Below are positions 27,357-36,842 of a stretch of 64,000 nt of DNA, piece by piece (within the stretch, counting starts at the first letter, position 1; every line of letters starts with the position of its first letter). The notes under the pieces were generated by a model. That model made no database searches and was not told where the DNA came from. It saw nothing but the letters and a program-made list of their open reading frames with translations. The position numbers and the translations under genes were made by a program. The stretch lies in assembly GCF_009754915.1 (NCBI RefSeq), contig NZ_WPIK01000009.1, forward strand, positions 1-64,000. Direction: 5' to 3'. This DNA is from Mucilaginibacter arboris (GTDB lineage Bacteria; Bacteroidota; Bacteroidia; Sphingobacteriales; Sphingobacteriaceae).

Positions 27357-28943
27357 CTAATTCTTAGTAAACTCCGAAGTTGTATGAAATTCAATTTCAG
27401 GAAAATCACGTTTTGCCAGATTGATCATATAATCGTTATCAGCTAAAAAAACAGTATTCCCATCTTTATCGGTACTGATTTGGTGTTGCTTGCGGTACAT
27501 AATTTCCTCCATTTTCTTTTTGTCTTTAGAAGTTAACCAACTGGAACGACGAAAAGTTAACGGACGGAAATGGCATTTTGCACCATATTCGTGCTCCAAA
27601 CGGAAGCTGATCACTTCAAACTGCAGCTCGCCAACTGTTCCCACAATTTTGCGGTTTCCAGGCTGCTGGATAAAAAGCTGCGCCACGCCTTCTTCCGTTA
27701 ATTGCTGGATTCCTTTTTCCAATTGTTTGGTTTTCATTGGGTCAGCATTTTCTACTTCCTTAAAAATCTCCGGAGAAAAGCTTGGAATACCTTTAAATTG
27801 CAGTATTTCACCTTCCGTTAAAGTATCGCCAATTTTAAAGTTACCGCTGTCGTACAAACCAACTACATCGCCTGGCCATGCTTCTTCTACCAGGCTTTTT
27901 TCGTTGGCCATAAAATCCATTGGGTTGCTAAACTTTAATTTCTTGCCCAAACGCGTGTGGTAATAAAACTTGTTCCGTTCAAACTTCCCGGAACAAATCC
28001 TTAAAAAAGCAATCCGGTCGCGATGGTTTGGGTCGAGGTTAGCATGAATTTTAAAAACAAATCCGGTAAAAGGTTTTTCCGTTGCTAAAACTTCGCGTTC
28101 TATCGCTTCGCGGCTTTTCGGACTTGGAGCAATGTTGATGAAAGTATCCAGCAATTCGCGGATTCCAAAATTATTTACGGCGCTTCCAAAAAATACAGGA
28201 GCCAATAATCCGTCTAAGTATAATTCTTCGTCTAACTTACCGTAAACACCGTGAATCAATTCCAGATCATCTTTTAATCCGCTTATTTCTTTGGGTTGAA
28301 GAAACTCTGTTAACGTTTCATCATCCAGATTTTCTGCCTGAATAATCGGTTTTGTTACTTTAGATTTATCCGGCTGAAACAGGTTAAGTTGTTTATCAAA
28401 AATATTATAAACGCCTTTAAAAGTATAACCCTGACCAATCGGCCAGGAAAGTGGGCACAAGCTTAAACTCAGTTTTTTCTCAATCTCGTCCAGCAAATCA
28501 AAAGGATCTTTCCCTTCACGGTCCATTTTATTGATGAAAATAATCACCGGCGTATTTCGCATCCGGCAAACCGCCATCAGTTTTTCGGTTTGCTCTTCCA
28601 CACCTTTTACGCTGTCCACAACTAAAATCACACTATCCACAGCAGAAAGCGTACGGTAAGTATCTTCTGCAAAATCCTTGTGGCCGGGTGTATCTAAAAT
28701 ATTGATGCGCTTGTCTTTATATTCAAATCCCATTACAGACGTGGCCACAGAAATACCGCGCTGCTTTTCAATCTCCATAAAATCAGAAGTATTGCTTTGG
28801 CTGGCTTTGTTCCGTTTAATGGTCCCGGCGGTATTGATGGCTCCGCCAAACAGCAAAAATTTTTCGGTTAAAGTAGTTTTACCGGCATCGGGGTGGCTAA
28901 TAATGGCGAAGGTTTTTCTTTTTTCAATTTCAGGATAATCCAT
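27357..28943 (-). CDS. prfC: Peptide chain release factor 3 (RF3)
   Basis: 528-aa translational GTPase that removes RF1/RF2 from the ribosome after termination. G1 is [16 protein letters not shown] near residue 12, [14 protein letters not shown] is switch [17 protein letters not shown] is G3 and [11 protein letters not shown] is G4. The C-terminal part ([26 protein letters not shown]) is typical of RF3 rather than EF-G. Length and ends are complete. The 3' end has been copied to 26,449-26,640 as a decayed fragment, which marks this gene end as a recombination or insertion point. Confidence 0.96.
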   Translation of the reverse strand: MDYPEIEKRKTFAIISHPDAGKTTLTEKFLLFGGAINTAGTIKRNKASQSNTSDFMEIEKQRGISVATSVMGFEYKDKRINILDTPGHKDFAEDTYRTLSAVDSVILVVDSVKGVEEQTEKLMAVCRMRNTPVIIFINKMDREGKDPFDLLDEIEKKLSLSLCPLSWPIGQGYTFKGVYNIFDKQLNLFQPDKSKVTKPIIQAENLDDETLTEFLQPKEISGLKDDLELIHGVYGKLDEELYLDGLLAPVFFGSAVNNFGIRELLDTFINIAPSPKSREAIEREVLATEKPFTGFVFKIHANLDPNHRDRIAFLRICSGKFERNKFYYHTRLGKKLKFSNPMDFMANEKSLVEEAWPGDVVGLYDSGNFKIGDTLTEGEILQFKGIPSFSPEIFKEVENADPMKTKQLEKGIQQLTEEGVAQLFIQQPGNRKIVGTVGELQFEVISFRLEHEYGAKCHFRPLTFRRSSWLTSKDKKKMEEIMYRKQHQISTDKDGNTVFLADNDYMINLAKRDFPEIEFHTTSEFTKN

Positions 28944-29352
28944 ATCTCATTGCTGCTGCACAAAATTCGGCAGGTCAGTTTTTGTGTTTTAAAGTTTTTT
29001 TGAAAGAAGCAGCAGGAAAACAGGGTGTTATGCAAATGCTTCATATAAAGTGCAAAGATAAATAATTGTTCGGGGATTGAAAACGGCTAAATACAATGAA
29101 GATTTTTAGGTGATAAAAGAAGCATTCTGGTTATTTGAAAATGAAAAAACAGCAATAATGCCTAAACTTTTTTTTAAAAATACTGTTCACCAAACAAAAT
29201 CTGAGTTTAGAATAATGCATAAAAACGGTGATCGGTATCGCGGTGCAATATTTGCTGATACAAAACTTAAAATACAAAGCTAACAACCAACAGTCGTTTA
29301 AATAGAAAGCCAATTGCAGTAAGGCTTTTTTATTTATGCTGATTTAATAACG
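28944..29352. other. Intergenic region upstream of prfC and of the response regulator
   Basis: About 410 nt. It holds one forward motif copy at 29114-29125 and a weak hairpin (AAAGCC at 29306-29311 with GGCTTT at 29323-29328, followed by Ts) about 25 nt before the response regulator gene. No convincing ORF is present. Confidence 0.5.
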
Positions 29353-29748
29353 ATGAACACTACTATGGCTAAAAAAGTGCTGATTTTTGATGATGATGAA
29401 GATATACTTGCTATTTGTACCTATATATTAGAAGAACAAGGATGGGAAGTGAGTACCTTTTCTAACTGCAATAATATTATAGAAAAAGTAGAAAGTATTA
29501 TGCCGGATGTAATATTGATGGACAACTGGATACCAGATTCGGGCGGCATTATTGCAACGCAAACCATTAAACAACAGGAACATTTAAAGAACATACCAGT
29601 GGTTTATTTTTCGGCAAATAATGATATCAAAACTTTAGCACAACAGGCTGGCGCAGATTCTTTTCTGGCTAAACCTTTTGATTTGGAAGAGCTGGAAAAC
29701 ATTGTAAGCCAGGTAACTGTTTCTTTAAATAAGCCTGATAAGGCATAA
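29353..29748 (+). CDS. Single-domain response regulator (CheY-like)
   Basis: 131-aa receiver domain with no output domain. The acidic pocket is D13-D15 (FDDDED), the phosphoacceptor is D57 (ILMDNW), the switch Thr/Ser is S87-type (YFSANND) and the conserved lysine is in FLAKPFD. Such proteins act as phosphate shuttles or by protein contact. The partner kinase is not adjacent. A hybrid kinase lies 33 kb away but has its own receiver. It is followed after 28 nt by a DUF4126 gene on the same strand. Confidence 0.9.
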   Translation: MNTTMAKKVLIFDDDEDILAICTYILEEQGWEVSTFSNCNNIIEKVESIMPDVILMDNWIPDSGGIIATQTIKQQEHLKNIPVVYFSANNDIKTLAQQAGADSFLAKPFDLEELENIVSQVTVSLNKPDKA

Positions 29749-29776
29749 TTTCAACAAAACCTCAATCATCATATTT

Positions 29777-30253
29777 ATGGAACCAAAACCATTAAACCGT
29801 TTCTGGCCAACAACCGGACTTGCTATTGTATCCGGTATGCGGTCATTAGCTTCAATATCTGCGCTTAGCGGTTATCTTTCTAAAGCCCCTTCGCCTTTAT
29901 TAACCGGGTTTCCTTTTGGTTTTTTGCAAAAAAGATACGTTGCTATCGGGTTAAAAGCTTTAACACTTGCAGAAATGGCCGGCGATAAACTGCCCGATGC
30001 GCCGGACCGGATTGTGAAGGCAGGTTTAATTGGGCGAGGGCTTAGCGGTGCATTAGCCGGTGCAGCATTGTACAAGTCGAGAAACGGAAGTGCCCTTGCC
30101 GGAGCTATACTTGGAGGAACGGTTGCCGTTGCCGCTACTTACGGCGCTTATTATTTGCGTAAAAAACTGGTAAAATCTTCAAACGTTAACGACCCAACTA
30201 TTGGTGGACTGGAAGATATTGTGGCCTTGCAAACCGCTTCTTTAATCCTGTAA
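29777..30253 (+). CDS. DUF4126 family membrane protein
   Basis: 158-aa glycine- and alanine-rich protein with GLAIVSGMRSLASISALSGYLS near the start and ALAGAILGGTVAVAATYGAYYLRKKL in the C-terminal half, both membrane-like. This fits the DUF4126 family, whose function is unknown. A weak terminator-like hairpin (AATCC at 30244-30248 with GGATT at 30257-30261) overlaps the stop region. It is probably co-transcribed with the response regulator. Confidence 0.75.
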   Translation: MEPKPLNRFWPTTGLAIVSGMRSLASISALSGYLSKAPSPLLTGFPFGFLQKRYVAIGLKALTLAEMAGDKLPDAPDRIVKAGLIGRGLSGALAGAALYKSRNGSALAGAILGGTVAVAATYGAYYLRKKLVKSSNVNDPTIGGLEDIVALQTASLIL

Positions 30254-30356
30254 AAAGGATTTTTTATAGTGATTTAAGCAGTTTTTGGATGTGTTAAACA
30301 AGCGTCATATTGTCCCGCTGCTACTTTAGATAGTTCCTTTCTGCGTATTTTTATAT

Positions 30357-31457
30357 ATGCAGTTAACAGCAGATTTTGAGCAGGTAAAAGAAGCATTCCT
30401 TCCGGAAGAAGAATACAAACCCTACAAATTATGGATGCCCAAACGGGTAGTTATTACGCCTGATGCTTTAAAAGAGCCGTACGGACAGGAGTTGTATGAA
30501 CGCATTACTAATCAGGGTTTAGCTGTAGAAATTTTAAAAAATAACCGCATTACAGGTTTGCGCGGTACAACCGAACGCGAAACTTATAAAATTGCCAAAA
30601 ATACTTTGGCTATTGTAAACGCACCGCCGAGTTCATTTAATTTACGCCCGATACCGCCTTCTGCTGATTGGCAATTCCATCTGGCTGAAGGTTGCCCTGC
30701 ACATTGTCAGTATTGCTATCTGGCTGGTAGTTTATCCGGTCCGCCTGCTATCCGTGTTTTTGCAAATTTGCCTGCTATTCTTGATAGTTTGTATCGATTT
30801 GAACGTTTAAATCAACCTACCACTTTTGAAGCCAGTTGTTATACTGATCCACTAAGTTTAGAACATTTAACCGGCGGACTGGAAAAAACGATTAAGTTTT
30901 TTGGGGAAAGAGAAAATAGCTATTTACGTTTTGTTACCAAGTTTGATGCGATACAACCTTTGTTGAATATTCCGCATAATGGCCATTCCCGTTTCCGGAT
31001 CAGTTTAAATGCAGAACCTGTTGCCAGACGTTTGGAAGGCGGTACAGCTTCTGTCTCTGCACGGATTAAAGCTTTAAGAAAATTAGCTTTGCCAAGAGAG
31101 CAGGGCGGTGGAAATTATCCTATTGGAATTGTATTAGCACCAATTATGCCTATTCCGAATTGGGAAGAACATTATAATGCGTTATTTGAGCAGTTGGAGC
31201 AACATTTAGATTTTCCTTGTGATTTAACTTTCGAGCTGATCAGCCATCGTTTTACACCAGGTTCTAAAGATGTTTTGCTGGAATGGTATCCAAATACAAG
31301 TTTGGAAATGGACGAAGCAACACGATCAACAAAAACCAATAAATTTGGCGGAAGAAAATTTGTCTATACAAAAGAAGTAATGAAACAGCTTAAAACCTTT
31401 TTTGAGCAGCAAATTGTTAGGCGTTTTCCGAAGGCTTCAATTTTGTACTGGACCTGA
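30357..31457 (+). CDS. Spore photoproduct lyase family radical SAM protein
   Basis: 366-aa radical SAM enzyme. CPAHCQYCYL gives the cluster cysteines C113, C117 and C120 in the CxxxCxxC spacing. A further cysteine, C161 in FEASCYTDPLSLEHL, sits where SplB-type enzymes have their hydrogen-donor cysteine. SplB repairs the spore photoproduct thymine dimer in Firmicutes spores. Here the host is very unlikely to sporulate, so the homologue may repair another DNA photolesion or act on something else. A copy of the dispersed 12-mer lies in frame near the start and encodes VKEAF. The 3' end overlaps the convergent MFS gene by 41 nt. Confidence 0.85.
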   Translation: MQLTADFEQVKEAFLPEEEYKPYKLWMPKRVVITPDALKEPYGQELYERITNQGLAVEILKNNRITGLRGTTERETYKIAKNTLAIVNAPPSSFNLRPIPPSADWQFHLAEGCPAHCQYCYLAGSLSGPPAIRVFANLPAILDSLYRFERLNQPTTFEASCYTDPLSLEHLTGGLEKTIKFFGERENSYLRFVTKFDAIQPLLNIPHNGHSRFRISLNAEPVARRLEGGTASVSARIKALRKLALPREQGGGNYPIGIVLAPIMPIPNWEEHYNALFEQLEQHLDFPCDLTFELISHRFTPGSKDVLLEWYPNTSLEMDEATRSTKTNKFGGRKFVYTKEVMKQLKTFFEQQIVRRFPKASILYWT

Positions 31458-32694
31458 GAATTTTTTCACGAAGGCCATGCAGGTTTTCTGTCCCTGCTTT
31501 TTTAAAATAAGGGATAAAACAAATTACAGCAATAACACCGGCAACACCTTCGGCACAAACAATCAGCGAAGCACCAAAATAATGAGCTAAAAAACCGATC
31601 AGTAAACTACCAATTGGCGACATACCTTGAAAAGCCATTACATAATAACTGATAACGCGGCCGCGCATGTTTTCATCTACATGCGTTTGAATGTAAGTGT
31701 TGGAAGCAGCAATTTGTGATAGCATACCAAACTCGGCAGCCATGATAAAGCATAAAGCCAGCGGGAAAAATCCGGTTAAAGCAAATAAAATCAGGCTGAG
31801 GGAAAATTGCGCACTACAGTAAGCAATTATTTTTAACAGGCTTTTACCCGGTTTTAAAGTTGCCATATAAACAGCGCCGCCTAAAGCGCCCAAACCGGAT
31901 ATAGAATTTAACCAGCTAAAAGTAGTAACGTTGCCATGAAAGATATCGGTAGCAAAAACTGGCAGCAAAGTAGAATAAGGCATGACAAAAAAGCTGGTAC
32001 AAGCCATCAGCAGGATAACCGAACGGATGCCTGCATTTTTCTGTAAATAACCGTACCCATCCCGCAAGCCTTCCCAAATATCCTGCTTGTTGGGTTTTCT
32101 TTGTTCCGGTTGTATTTTCATTAGCAAAAGCGAAGCAATTACGGCCACAAAACTGATGAAGTTGGCAGCAAAACAAACACCTTCGCCAAAATTGCTCAAA
32201 ATAATGCCTGCTGCAACCGGGCCTAATAAACGGGCAAGCGTAACCATCGATGAATTTAGCGCAATAGCATTTGGCAAATCTTTTTTATCATCTACTAAAT
32301 TTATCATTAAAGATTGCCTTGCAGGCGTATCAAAAGCGTTGATGATCCCCAAAACAACACTCAGGATAATAATAATTGTTACATCGTAATGTCCGGTAAG
32401 CACAACAGCAGCAAGGAGGCCGGCCTGCAGCATAGAAGAAATTTGGGTAAACAGCAAAACTTTGTAACGGCTATGCCTGTCGGTCAAGGCGCCGCCATAA
32501 GGAGATAACAGCATGATGGGAATTTGTCCGGCAAAAACAACCAGGCCCAGCATAAATTCAGAATGGGTAAGTTTGAAAACCAGCCAGCTTACTGCCATCC
32601 GCTGCATCCAGGTACCAATTAGGGAAATAGCCTGGCCGGAAAAGTATAACCTGAAATTAGGATATTTTAAGGCACGGACAGCAGTTAAATTCAT
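31417..32694 (-). CDS. MFS transporter (EntS/MFS_3-like)
   Basis: 425-aa major facilitator protein with about 12 membrane segments. RALKYPNFRLYFSGQAISLIGTWMQRMAVSWLVFKLT is the hallmark start of the MFS_3 (enterobactin-exporter-like) group, followed by GGALTDRHSRYKVL (motif A) and FDTPARQSLMINLV. It probably exports a small molecule from the inner membrane. The substrate is unknown. It overlaps the convergent SPL-family gene at the 3' end. Upstream an inverted motif pair separates it from the OstA-like gene. Confidence 0.88.
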   Translation of the reverse strand: MNLTAVRALKYPNFRLYFSGQAISLIGTWMQRMAVSWLVFKLTHSEFMLGLVVFAGQIPIMLLSPYGGALTDRHSRYKVLLFTQISSMLQAGLLAAVVLTGHYDVTIIIILSVVLGIINAFDTPARQSLMINLVDDKKDLPNAIALNSSMVTLARLLGPVAAGIILSNFGEGVCFAANFISFVAVIASLLLMKIQPEQRKPNKQDIWEGLRDGYGYLQKNAGIRSVILLMACTSFFVMPYSTLLPVFATDIFHGNVTTFSWLNSISGLGALGGAVYMATLKPGKSLLKIIAYCSAQFSLSLILFALTGFFPLALCFIMAAEFGMLSQIAASNTYIQTHVDENMRGRVISYYVMAFQGMSPIGSLLIGFLAHYFGASLIVCAEGVAGVIAVICFIPYFKKAGTENLHGLREKILRSSTKLKPSENA

Positions 32695-32715
32695 ATCAAT
32701 AGAAATAATTTAGCG

Positions 32716-32757
32716 ATGCTTCTTTTACCGCATAAAAATCTGCCTTAAAAGAAGCAT
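32716..32757. repeat. Inverted pair of the TAAAAGAAGYAT motif
   Basis: Reverse copy at 32716-32727 and forward copy at 32746-32757, 18 nt apart, fill the short gap between the OstA-like gene and the MFS gene. They can fold as a 12-bp hairpin and may terminate the OstA-like transcript. Confidence 0.78.
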
Positions 32758-32758
32758 T

Positions 32759-34870
32759 TTATTTTATAGGTAAACTTCCTTTTGCCAAGTCTGGTTTTAC
32801 CTTTAGTGCCGGTGTTGTTTTTGATTTAGGCGGAGGTGCTGCCTTTTTCGGTTTACCGGCAAGCCCCGGAATAATGGATTCTTTAGAAACAGGCCTGTCT
32901 TTGGGTTTCCAGATAAACCCTTTTAAAATTTTCTGATCGTCTTTTAAACCTTCTGCCGGATAAAGCTGTGCATCTACTTTGCTTAAAAAAGCGATAAGGC
33001 TGGGTTTGTTTTCCTTTAACTGGATGCGGATGCGGCTGCTAAGGGAATGGTTTAATTTGGTGGCCTTGTTATTTTCGTAATCAAAATAGATGCTTTCTGC
33101 ATTGCCATCCACAAAAAGCGTACTCAACCTGTTATTATTAAAAATGCCACGGATTTTTTTACCGGAAATCTGGTTAAAATTAGTAGAATCGCCTTGCGTA
33201 TTAACCACAAAAGAATGCCTGATCAAATCCATATTGTCCAGCTTTTTGTTTTTAAGCTGAAGATAAATGGTATCGCCGGTTAACTGCGAACCTTCCGTCC
33301 AGATAATTGGCTTGACATATAAACGGACAAGCGAATCACTATTGCTGAAAGTGATCGAATCAGCAACAGCCTGTAAATCAGATTTGAATATTTTAGCGTG
33401 ATGCCAGGAATTGATAACCCGGACACGGGAAGTATCGCTCAAAACAACCTTTCTGGTAGCATAAACGGGATCTTTTTCCATGCTTTTCCGGATAGAATCC
33501 TGCCTTGCTTTCCTGATGGCCATCGTATCTACCACCCGTTTTTTTTCTGGTTTAGGCAAAATCATCTTACCAAAAAACTCACGGTGTAAGTAAGTGGTAT
33601 CTGTTAAATTCCGTAAATCAACTTGTATGGCTTCTAAATCGTTTTTGCCTTTAATTTTTGGTTTAGGTTTTGGCCTGGCTTTAACAGATGTATCACGTAA
33701 ACCTGCTAAAAACATCTGTTCACGCTTTATTTTTTCAGCTTTATAAGTTGAAACATAGCTTTCTAAAGTATCCGCAGTTAAATAAATAGAATCCCTTTTA
33801 ATAATGACGGTATCTTTTAGCAAAGGTGGGCGAGTTTTTTCCGTAGCAGCAAGTTTTGGTGATTGTTTGGGAGGCAATGCTGTTTTTACCGCACTTTTTT
33901 CTGCGGAAGCAGCAGTAGTGGTTTTGGCTGATGCTTTTTTTACCGCATACTTTTCAGGATGGTTAACAGAATCCCGGTTAACAGAATCGCGCTGTTCTGT
34001 AACAAAAATTACATAAGCGTTTTTGGTAACAACCGTTCGTTCTTGTTTTTGATAATAATTCGCTAAATCGCCAAATAACTTTATTTTTTGCTGAGTATCA
34101 TTGAAAACAATATGATTGTTGGCGCGGCCAAAACCAGCTATATCATCAAAAAATAAAGTGTCGCCTACCATCGTTTTTGAACCTTGCTGGTAACGGTTAT
34201 TTTTTGTGCCTAAAGCTTGCCGGTTGTTGGTATTGTAAGTTCCCCATTCCGTGTACAGCGTATCCGTTTTTTGATAGATGTGTGTCGGCCCATAGAAATA
34301 AGCTATTTTAGAATTGGAGTTATAGCGCATTGTATCCGATTTTACCAGCGCATCTTTTCCGGTTAAAACAACATCATAACGAAAGTAAGAATCTCTCGAA
34401 AAACCAAAATAATAGCCATTACGGCTCACCAAAGTATTTTCATTTTGGCTGAGCGTGCCGCCATCGGTATAAGTTCCGTAACGGGTTAAAGTATTGTAAT
34501 TTAAATGATTAGTGCTTAAAGTAGCGTCTTTGTCAACCAAACGAACGTTATTGGTCAGGATGGCAATATGCGTATTGCCATTATAATTTAATAAATCAGA
34601 ATAGATATTTAAAGTATCTGCCTGATGGATAACCACATGGCCAAAAGCATCAAAAGCGTTTCGTTGCTGGTAAAAATAGGCGCTGTCTGATTGTAAGGTT
34701 GCGTTTTCATGCTGAAAAGTCCCTCTGTAAACTTTTACCACATCTACGCCGTTAACTTTGGCAAACAAAGTTTTTTCAGACGAAACCAGTATAACTTTAG
34801 TTGGTTTTTTCTGCGCCGAAACAGAAATTGTAAGCAGGAGTAAACAAAACGAAATCAATAATTTATGCAC
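32759..34870 (-). CDS. OstA-like (LptA/LptD N-domain-like) lipopolysaccharide transport protein
   Basis: 703-aa exported protein. A signal peptide ends near SVSAQ (about residue 19). Residues about 30-300 contain repeated beta-strand units (LQSDSAYFYQQRNAFDAFGHV, LNIYSDLLNYNGNTHIAILTNNV, MRYNSNSKIAYFYGP) typical of the OstA/beta-jellyroll of LptA. The second half has a similar block (LYVKPIIWTEGSQLTGDTIYLQLKNKKLDNMDLI) and the tail is Lys/Pro-rich. Such large OstA-like proteins are a Bacteroidota variant of the periplasmic LPS bridge. The start codon is GTG at 34870, just after a -7 box. It is divergent from tilS. Confidence 0.85.
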   Translation of the reverse strand: MHKLLISFCLLLLTISVSAQKKPTKVILVSSEKTLFAKVNGVDVVKVYRGTFQHENATLQSDSAYFYQQRNAFDAFGHVVIHQADTLNIYSDLLNYNGNTHIAILTNNVRLVDKDATLSTNHLNYNTLTRYGTYTDGGTLSQNENTLVSRNGYYFGFSRDSYFRYDVVLTGKDALVKSDTMRYNSNSKIAYFYGPTHIYQKTDTLYTEWGTYNTNNRQALGTKNNRYQQGSKTMVGDTLFFDDIAGFGRANNHIVFNDTQQKIKLFGDLANYYQKQERTVVTKNAYVIFVTEQRDSVNRDSVNHPEKYAVKKASAKTTTAASAEKSAVKTALPPKQSPKLAATEKTRPPLLKDTVIIKRDSIYLTADTLESYVSTYKAEKIKREQMFLAGLRDTSVKARPKPKPKIKGKNDLEAIQVDLRNLTDTTYLHREFFGKMILPKPEKKRVVDTMAIRKARQDSIRKSMEKDPVYATRKVVLSDTSRVRVINSWHHAKIFKSDLQAVADSITFSNSDSLVRLYVKPIIWTEGSQLTGDTIYLQLKNKKLDNMDLIRHSFVVNTQGDSTNFNQISGKKIRGIFNNNRLSTLFVDGNAESIYFDYENNKATKLNHSLSSRIRIQLKENKPSLIAFLSKVDAQLYPAEGLKDDQKILKGFIWKPKDRPVSKESIIPGLAGKPKKAAPPPKSKTTPALKVKPDLAKGSLPIK

Positions 34871-34874
34871 GTTG

Positions 34875-34882
34875 CAAAATTA
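34875..34882 (-). promoter_or_regulatory. -7 box of the OstA-like gene
   Basis: On the minus strand TAATTTTG fits the Bacteroidota -7 consensus TAnnTTTG and ends only 4 nt before the GTG start. If used, the mRNA would be leaderless. No good -33 box is seen at the usual spacing. Confidence 0.5.
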
Positions 34883-34956
34883 ACTTTTTGAATGGTTTAT
34901 TAAATCATTTCAATTTCATCTGTAAATTTTACAAAACAGTAAATTGAAATTTTATG

Positions 34957-34964
34957 TACGTTTG
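34957..34964 (+). promoter_or_regulatory. -7 box of tilS
   Basis: TACGTTTG fits TAnnTTTG and ends 4 nt before the tilS ATG, so a leaderless or near-leaderless mRNA is likely. It faces the similar box of the divergent OstA-like gene across a 98-nt gap. Confidence 0.5.
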
Positions 34965-34968
34965 AAAA

Positions 34969-36309
34969 ATGCTGCCCGTTTTACCATTTCAGGAATTTAT
35001 TGCCCGGCATGCTCTTTTTACCAAACAAAAAAAAGTGCTTGCTGCGGTTAGCGGCGGCAAAGATTCTGTTTTACTGGCGCACCTGCTTAAAAGTTCGGGA
35101 TTTGATTTTGCCATTGCCCATTGTAATTTCCAATTGCGCGGCGCAGAAGCTAAACGTGACCAGGATTTCACCTCAAATTTAGCTGATCAGCTCCAAGTTC
35201 CGTTTTTTTTAACAGAATTTAACACGAATGCTTACGCCGCTAAAAACCATATTTCCACACAAATGGCAGCAAGAGAATTACGTTATAATTGGTTTGAAAA
35301 GATTTGTGCCGAAGAAAATTTTGATGTAATCGCTTTAGCGCATCACCAAAATGATTCGGTTGAAACAATTTTATTGAACCTGACGAGAGGGACCGGAATT
35401 GCAGGAATGCACGGAATCCTGTCAAAAAATGGAAAATTAGTTCGGCCAATGCTGTTTTTATCGAGAGAAAATATAGATGAAATTTGTGCCGAAGAAAAGC
35501 TTGATTTTGTGGAAGACAGTTCCAACGCTTCTGTAAAGTATGCCCGAAATAAAATCAGGCTGGAAGTGGTGCCAAAGCTGAAAGAACTCAACCCAAACCT
35601 CGAAAAAACTTTTGAACAGAATTTGGAGCATTTCCGGCAATTAGAACAATTGCTGGAAAACCAGTTGCAGCATTTGCGTGATACTGTTTTTATCAGGCAA
35701 AAATTGGAGTTAAGAATTAGGATTTCTGATTTGAAAAACCTGAATCCGCAGAAATTATTGCTTTTTGGTTTGCTACGCGAATTTAATTTCAGCGAACAAA
35801 TTGTAAATGATTTGCTGCTTTCGTTAGAAAAACATTCCGGAAAAATCTTTGAATCGCCTTCGCATCAATTGGTTTTGGATAGAACAGAAATCATTATTCA
35901 ACCTAAAAAAACACCGATAAAAGAAGTATTGCTGATTGCAGAAAATCAAAACGAAGTAAATTTTCAAGGTTTTAAACTAAAGCTTTTGCATGATGAAACA
36001 GCCTTAATTGTAAAAAATAATCCGATGGCGACTTCTGTAGCTGCCGAAAAACTGATCTTTCCGCTAACCCTGCGCAACTGGCAAGCCGGAGATTATTTTT
36101 TTCCGCTGGGGATGCAAAACAAGCAGAAATTGAGCGATTTTTTTATACATCAAAAAGTGCCGCTGCATCAAAAATCCGTGATCCCGGTACTTGTAAATGG
36201 CAACCAGGAAATTATCTGGATAGCTGGTTACCGTTTAGACGACCGTTACAAAGTGCAAAAAGGCACCAAAAAAGTTATTATCTTCGAATTGTCCAACCAA
36301 ATAATATGA
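34969..36309 (+). CDS. tilS: tRNA(Ile)-lysidine synthase
   Basis: 446-aa enzyme that ligates lysine to C34 of tRNA-Ile(CAU), changing its reading from AUG to AUA. The PP-loop SGGKDS is at 28-33. FDFAIAHCNFQLRGAEAKRDQDF, IALAHHQNDSVETILLNLTRGTGIAGMHGI and FVEDSSNASVKYARNKIRLEVVPKL are TilS blocks, and the C-terminal TilS domain (LRNWQAGDYFFPLGMQNKQKLSDFF) is present. A copy of the dispersed motif lies in frame at 35918 and encodes IKEVL. Its stop overlaps the start of a small membrane protein gene by 4 nt. Confidence 0.96.
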   Translation: MLPVLPFQEFIARHALFTKQKKVLAAVSGGKDSVLLAHLLKSSGFDFAIAHCNFQLRGAEAKRDQDFTSNLADQLQVPFFLTEFNTNAYAAKNHISTQMAARELRYNWFEKICAEENFDVIALAHHQNDSVETILLNLTRGTGIAGMHGILSKNGKLVRPMLFLSRENIDEICAEEKLDFVEDSSNASVKYARNKIRLEVVPKLKELNPNLEKTFEQNLEHFRQLEQLLENQLQHLRDTVFIRQKLELRIRISDLKNLNPQKLLLFGLLREFNFSEQIVNDLLLSLEKHSGKIFESPSHQLVLDRTEIIIQPKKTPIKEVLLIAENQNEVNFQGFKLKLLHDETALIVKNNPMATSVAAEKLIFPLTLRNWQAGDYFFPLGMQNKQKLSDFFIHQKVPLHQKSVIPVLVNGNQEIIWIAGYRLDDRYKVQKGTKKVIIFELSNQII

Positions 36310-36794
36310 GTACCAAACCAGCTTTTACCGAAAAGCAATACCTCGGCCGCGAGTTTATCCCGATTACTATCCGTCTGGCTTTATCTATCGTTTGTTTTGC
36401 CGTTTATTTTTTTACCGTTGAGCGGGAGCGCAAAGGCGACTTGCTGCTAATTGTTGGTTTTGGGATCCTGGGGATTTCTATCCTGATGGGCTTTATACTG
36501 CATTTCCGGATCAGGGTAATGAACAAAAGCGTGCTGATAGACGGTTTATGGACCACACAACTGGTTAAAATCGACTTAAACAGTATCACCCAGGTAGAAC
36601 AAAAACCTTACAGCCGGTATTTTTTAAATAATCCGGTTTATAATCTCCATAAAAAAGGGACTATCCGCTTTTACACCACAGGCAATTGCGCCATTCACTT
36701 AACAGACCGTGATGGTTTGGTTTACATTATTGGTTCGCTTCATCCTGATGAACTGGAGCGGGCAATTTTGCAGGAGATGGGGAAGCGGGAATGA
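36306..36794 (+). CDS. Membrane protein with PH-like domain, hypothetical
   Basis: 162-aa protein with two hydrophobic segments (about 21-37 and 45-64) followed by a beta-rich soluble region (FRIRVMNKSVLIDGLWTTQLVKIDLNSITQVEQ, HPDELERAILQEM) that resembles bacterial PH or YdbT-like domains. It overlaps tilS by 4 nt, so it is co-translated with it. The function is not known. I assign the PH-like fold by pattern only. Confidence 0.7.
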   Translation: MSTKPAFTEKQYLGREFIPITIRLALSIVCFAVYFFTVERERKGDLLLIVGFGILGISILMGFILHFRIRVMNKSVLIDGLWTTQLVKIDLNSITQVEQKPYSRYFLNNPVYNLHKKGTIRFYTTGNCAIHLTDRDGLVYIIGSLHPDELERAILQEMGKRE

Positions 36795-36842
36795 TCAGTT
36801 TAGCAGATGTAAATTAGTATCTTTATAATTATAAATGAATTT

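Noticed and set aside
29131-29313. 60-codon minus-strand ORF between prfC and the response regulator
   Set aside because: Cys/Tyr-rich without a family match or a plausible start signal, so treated as chance.
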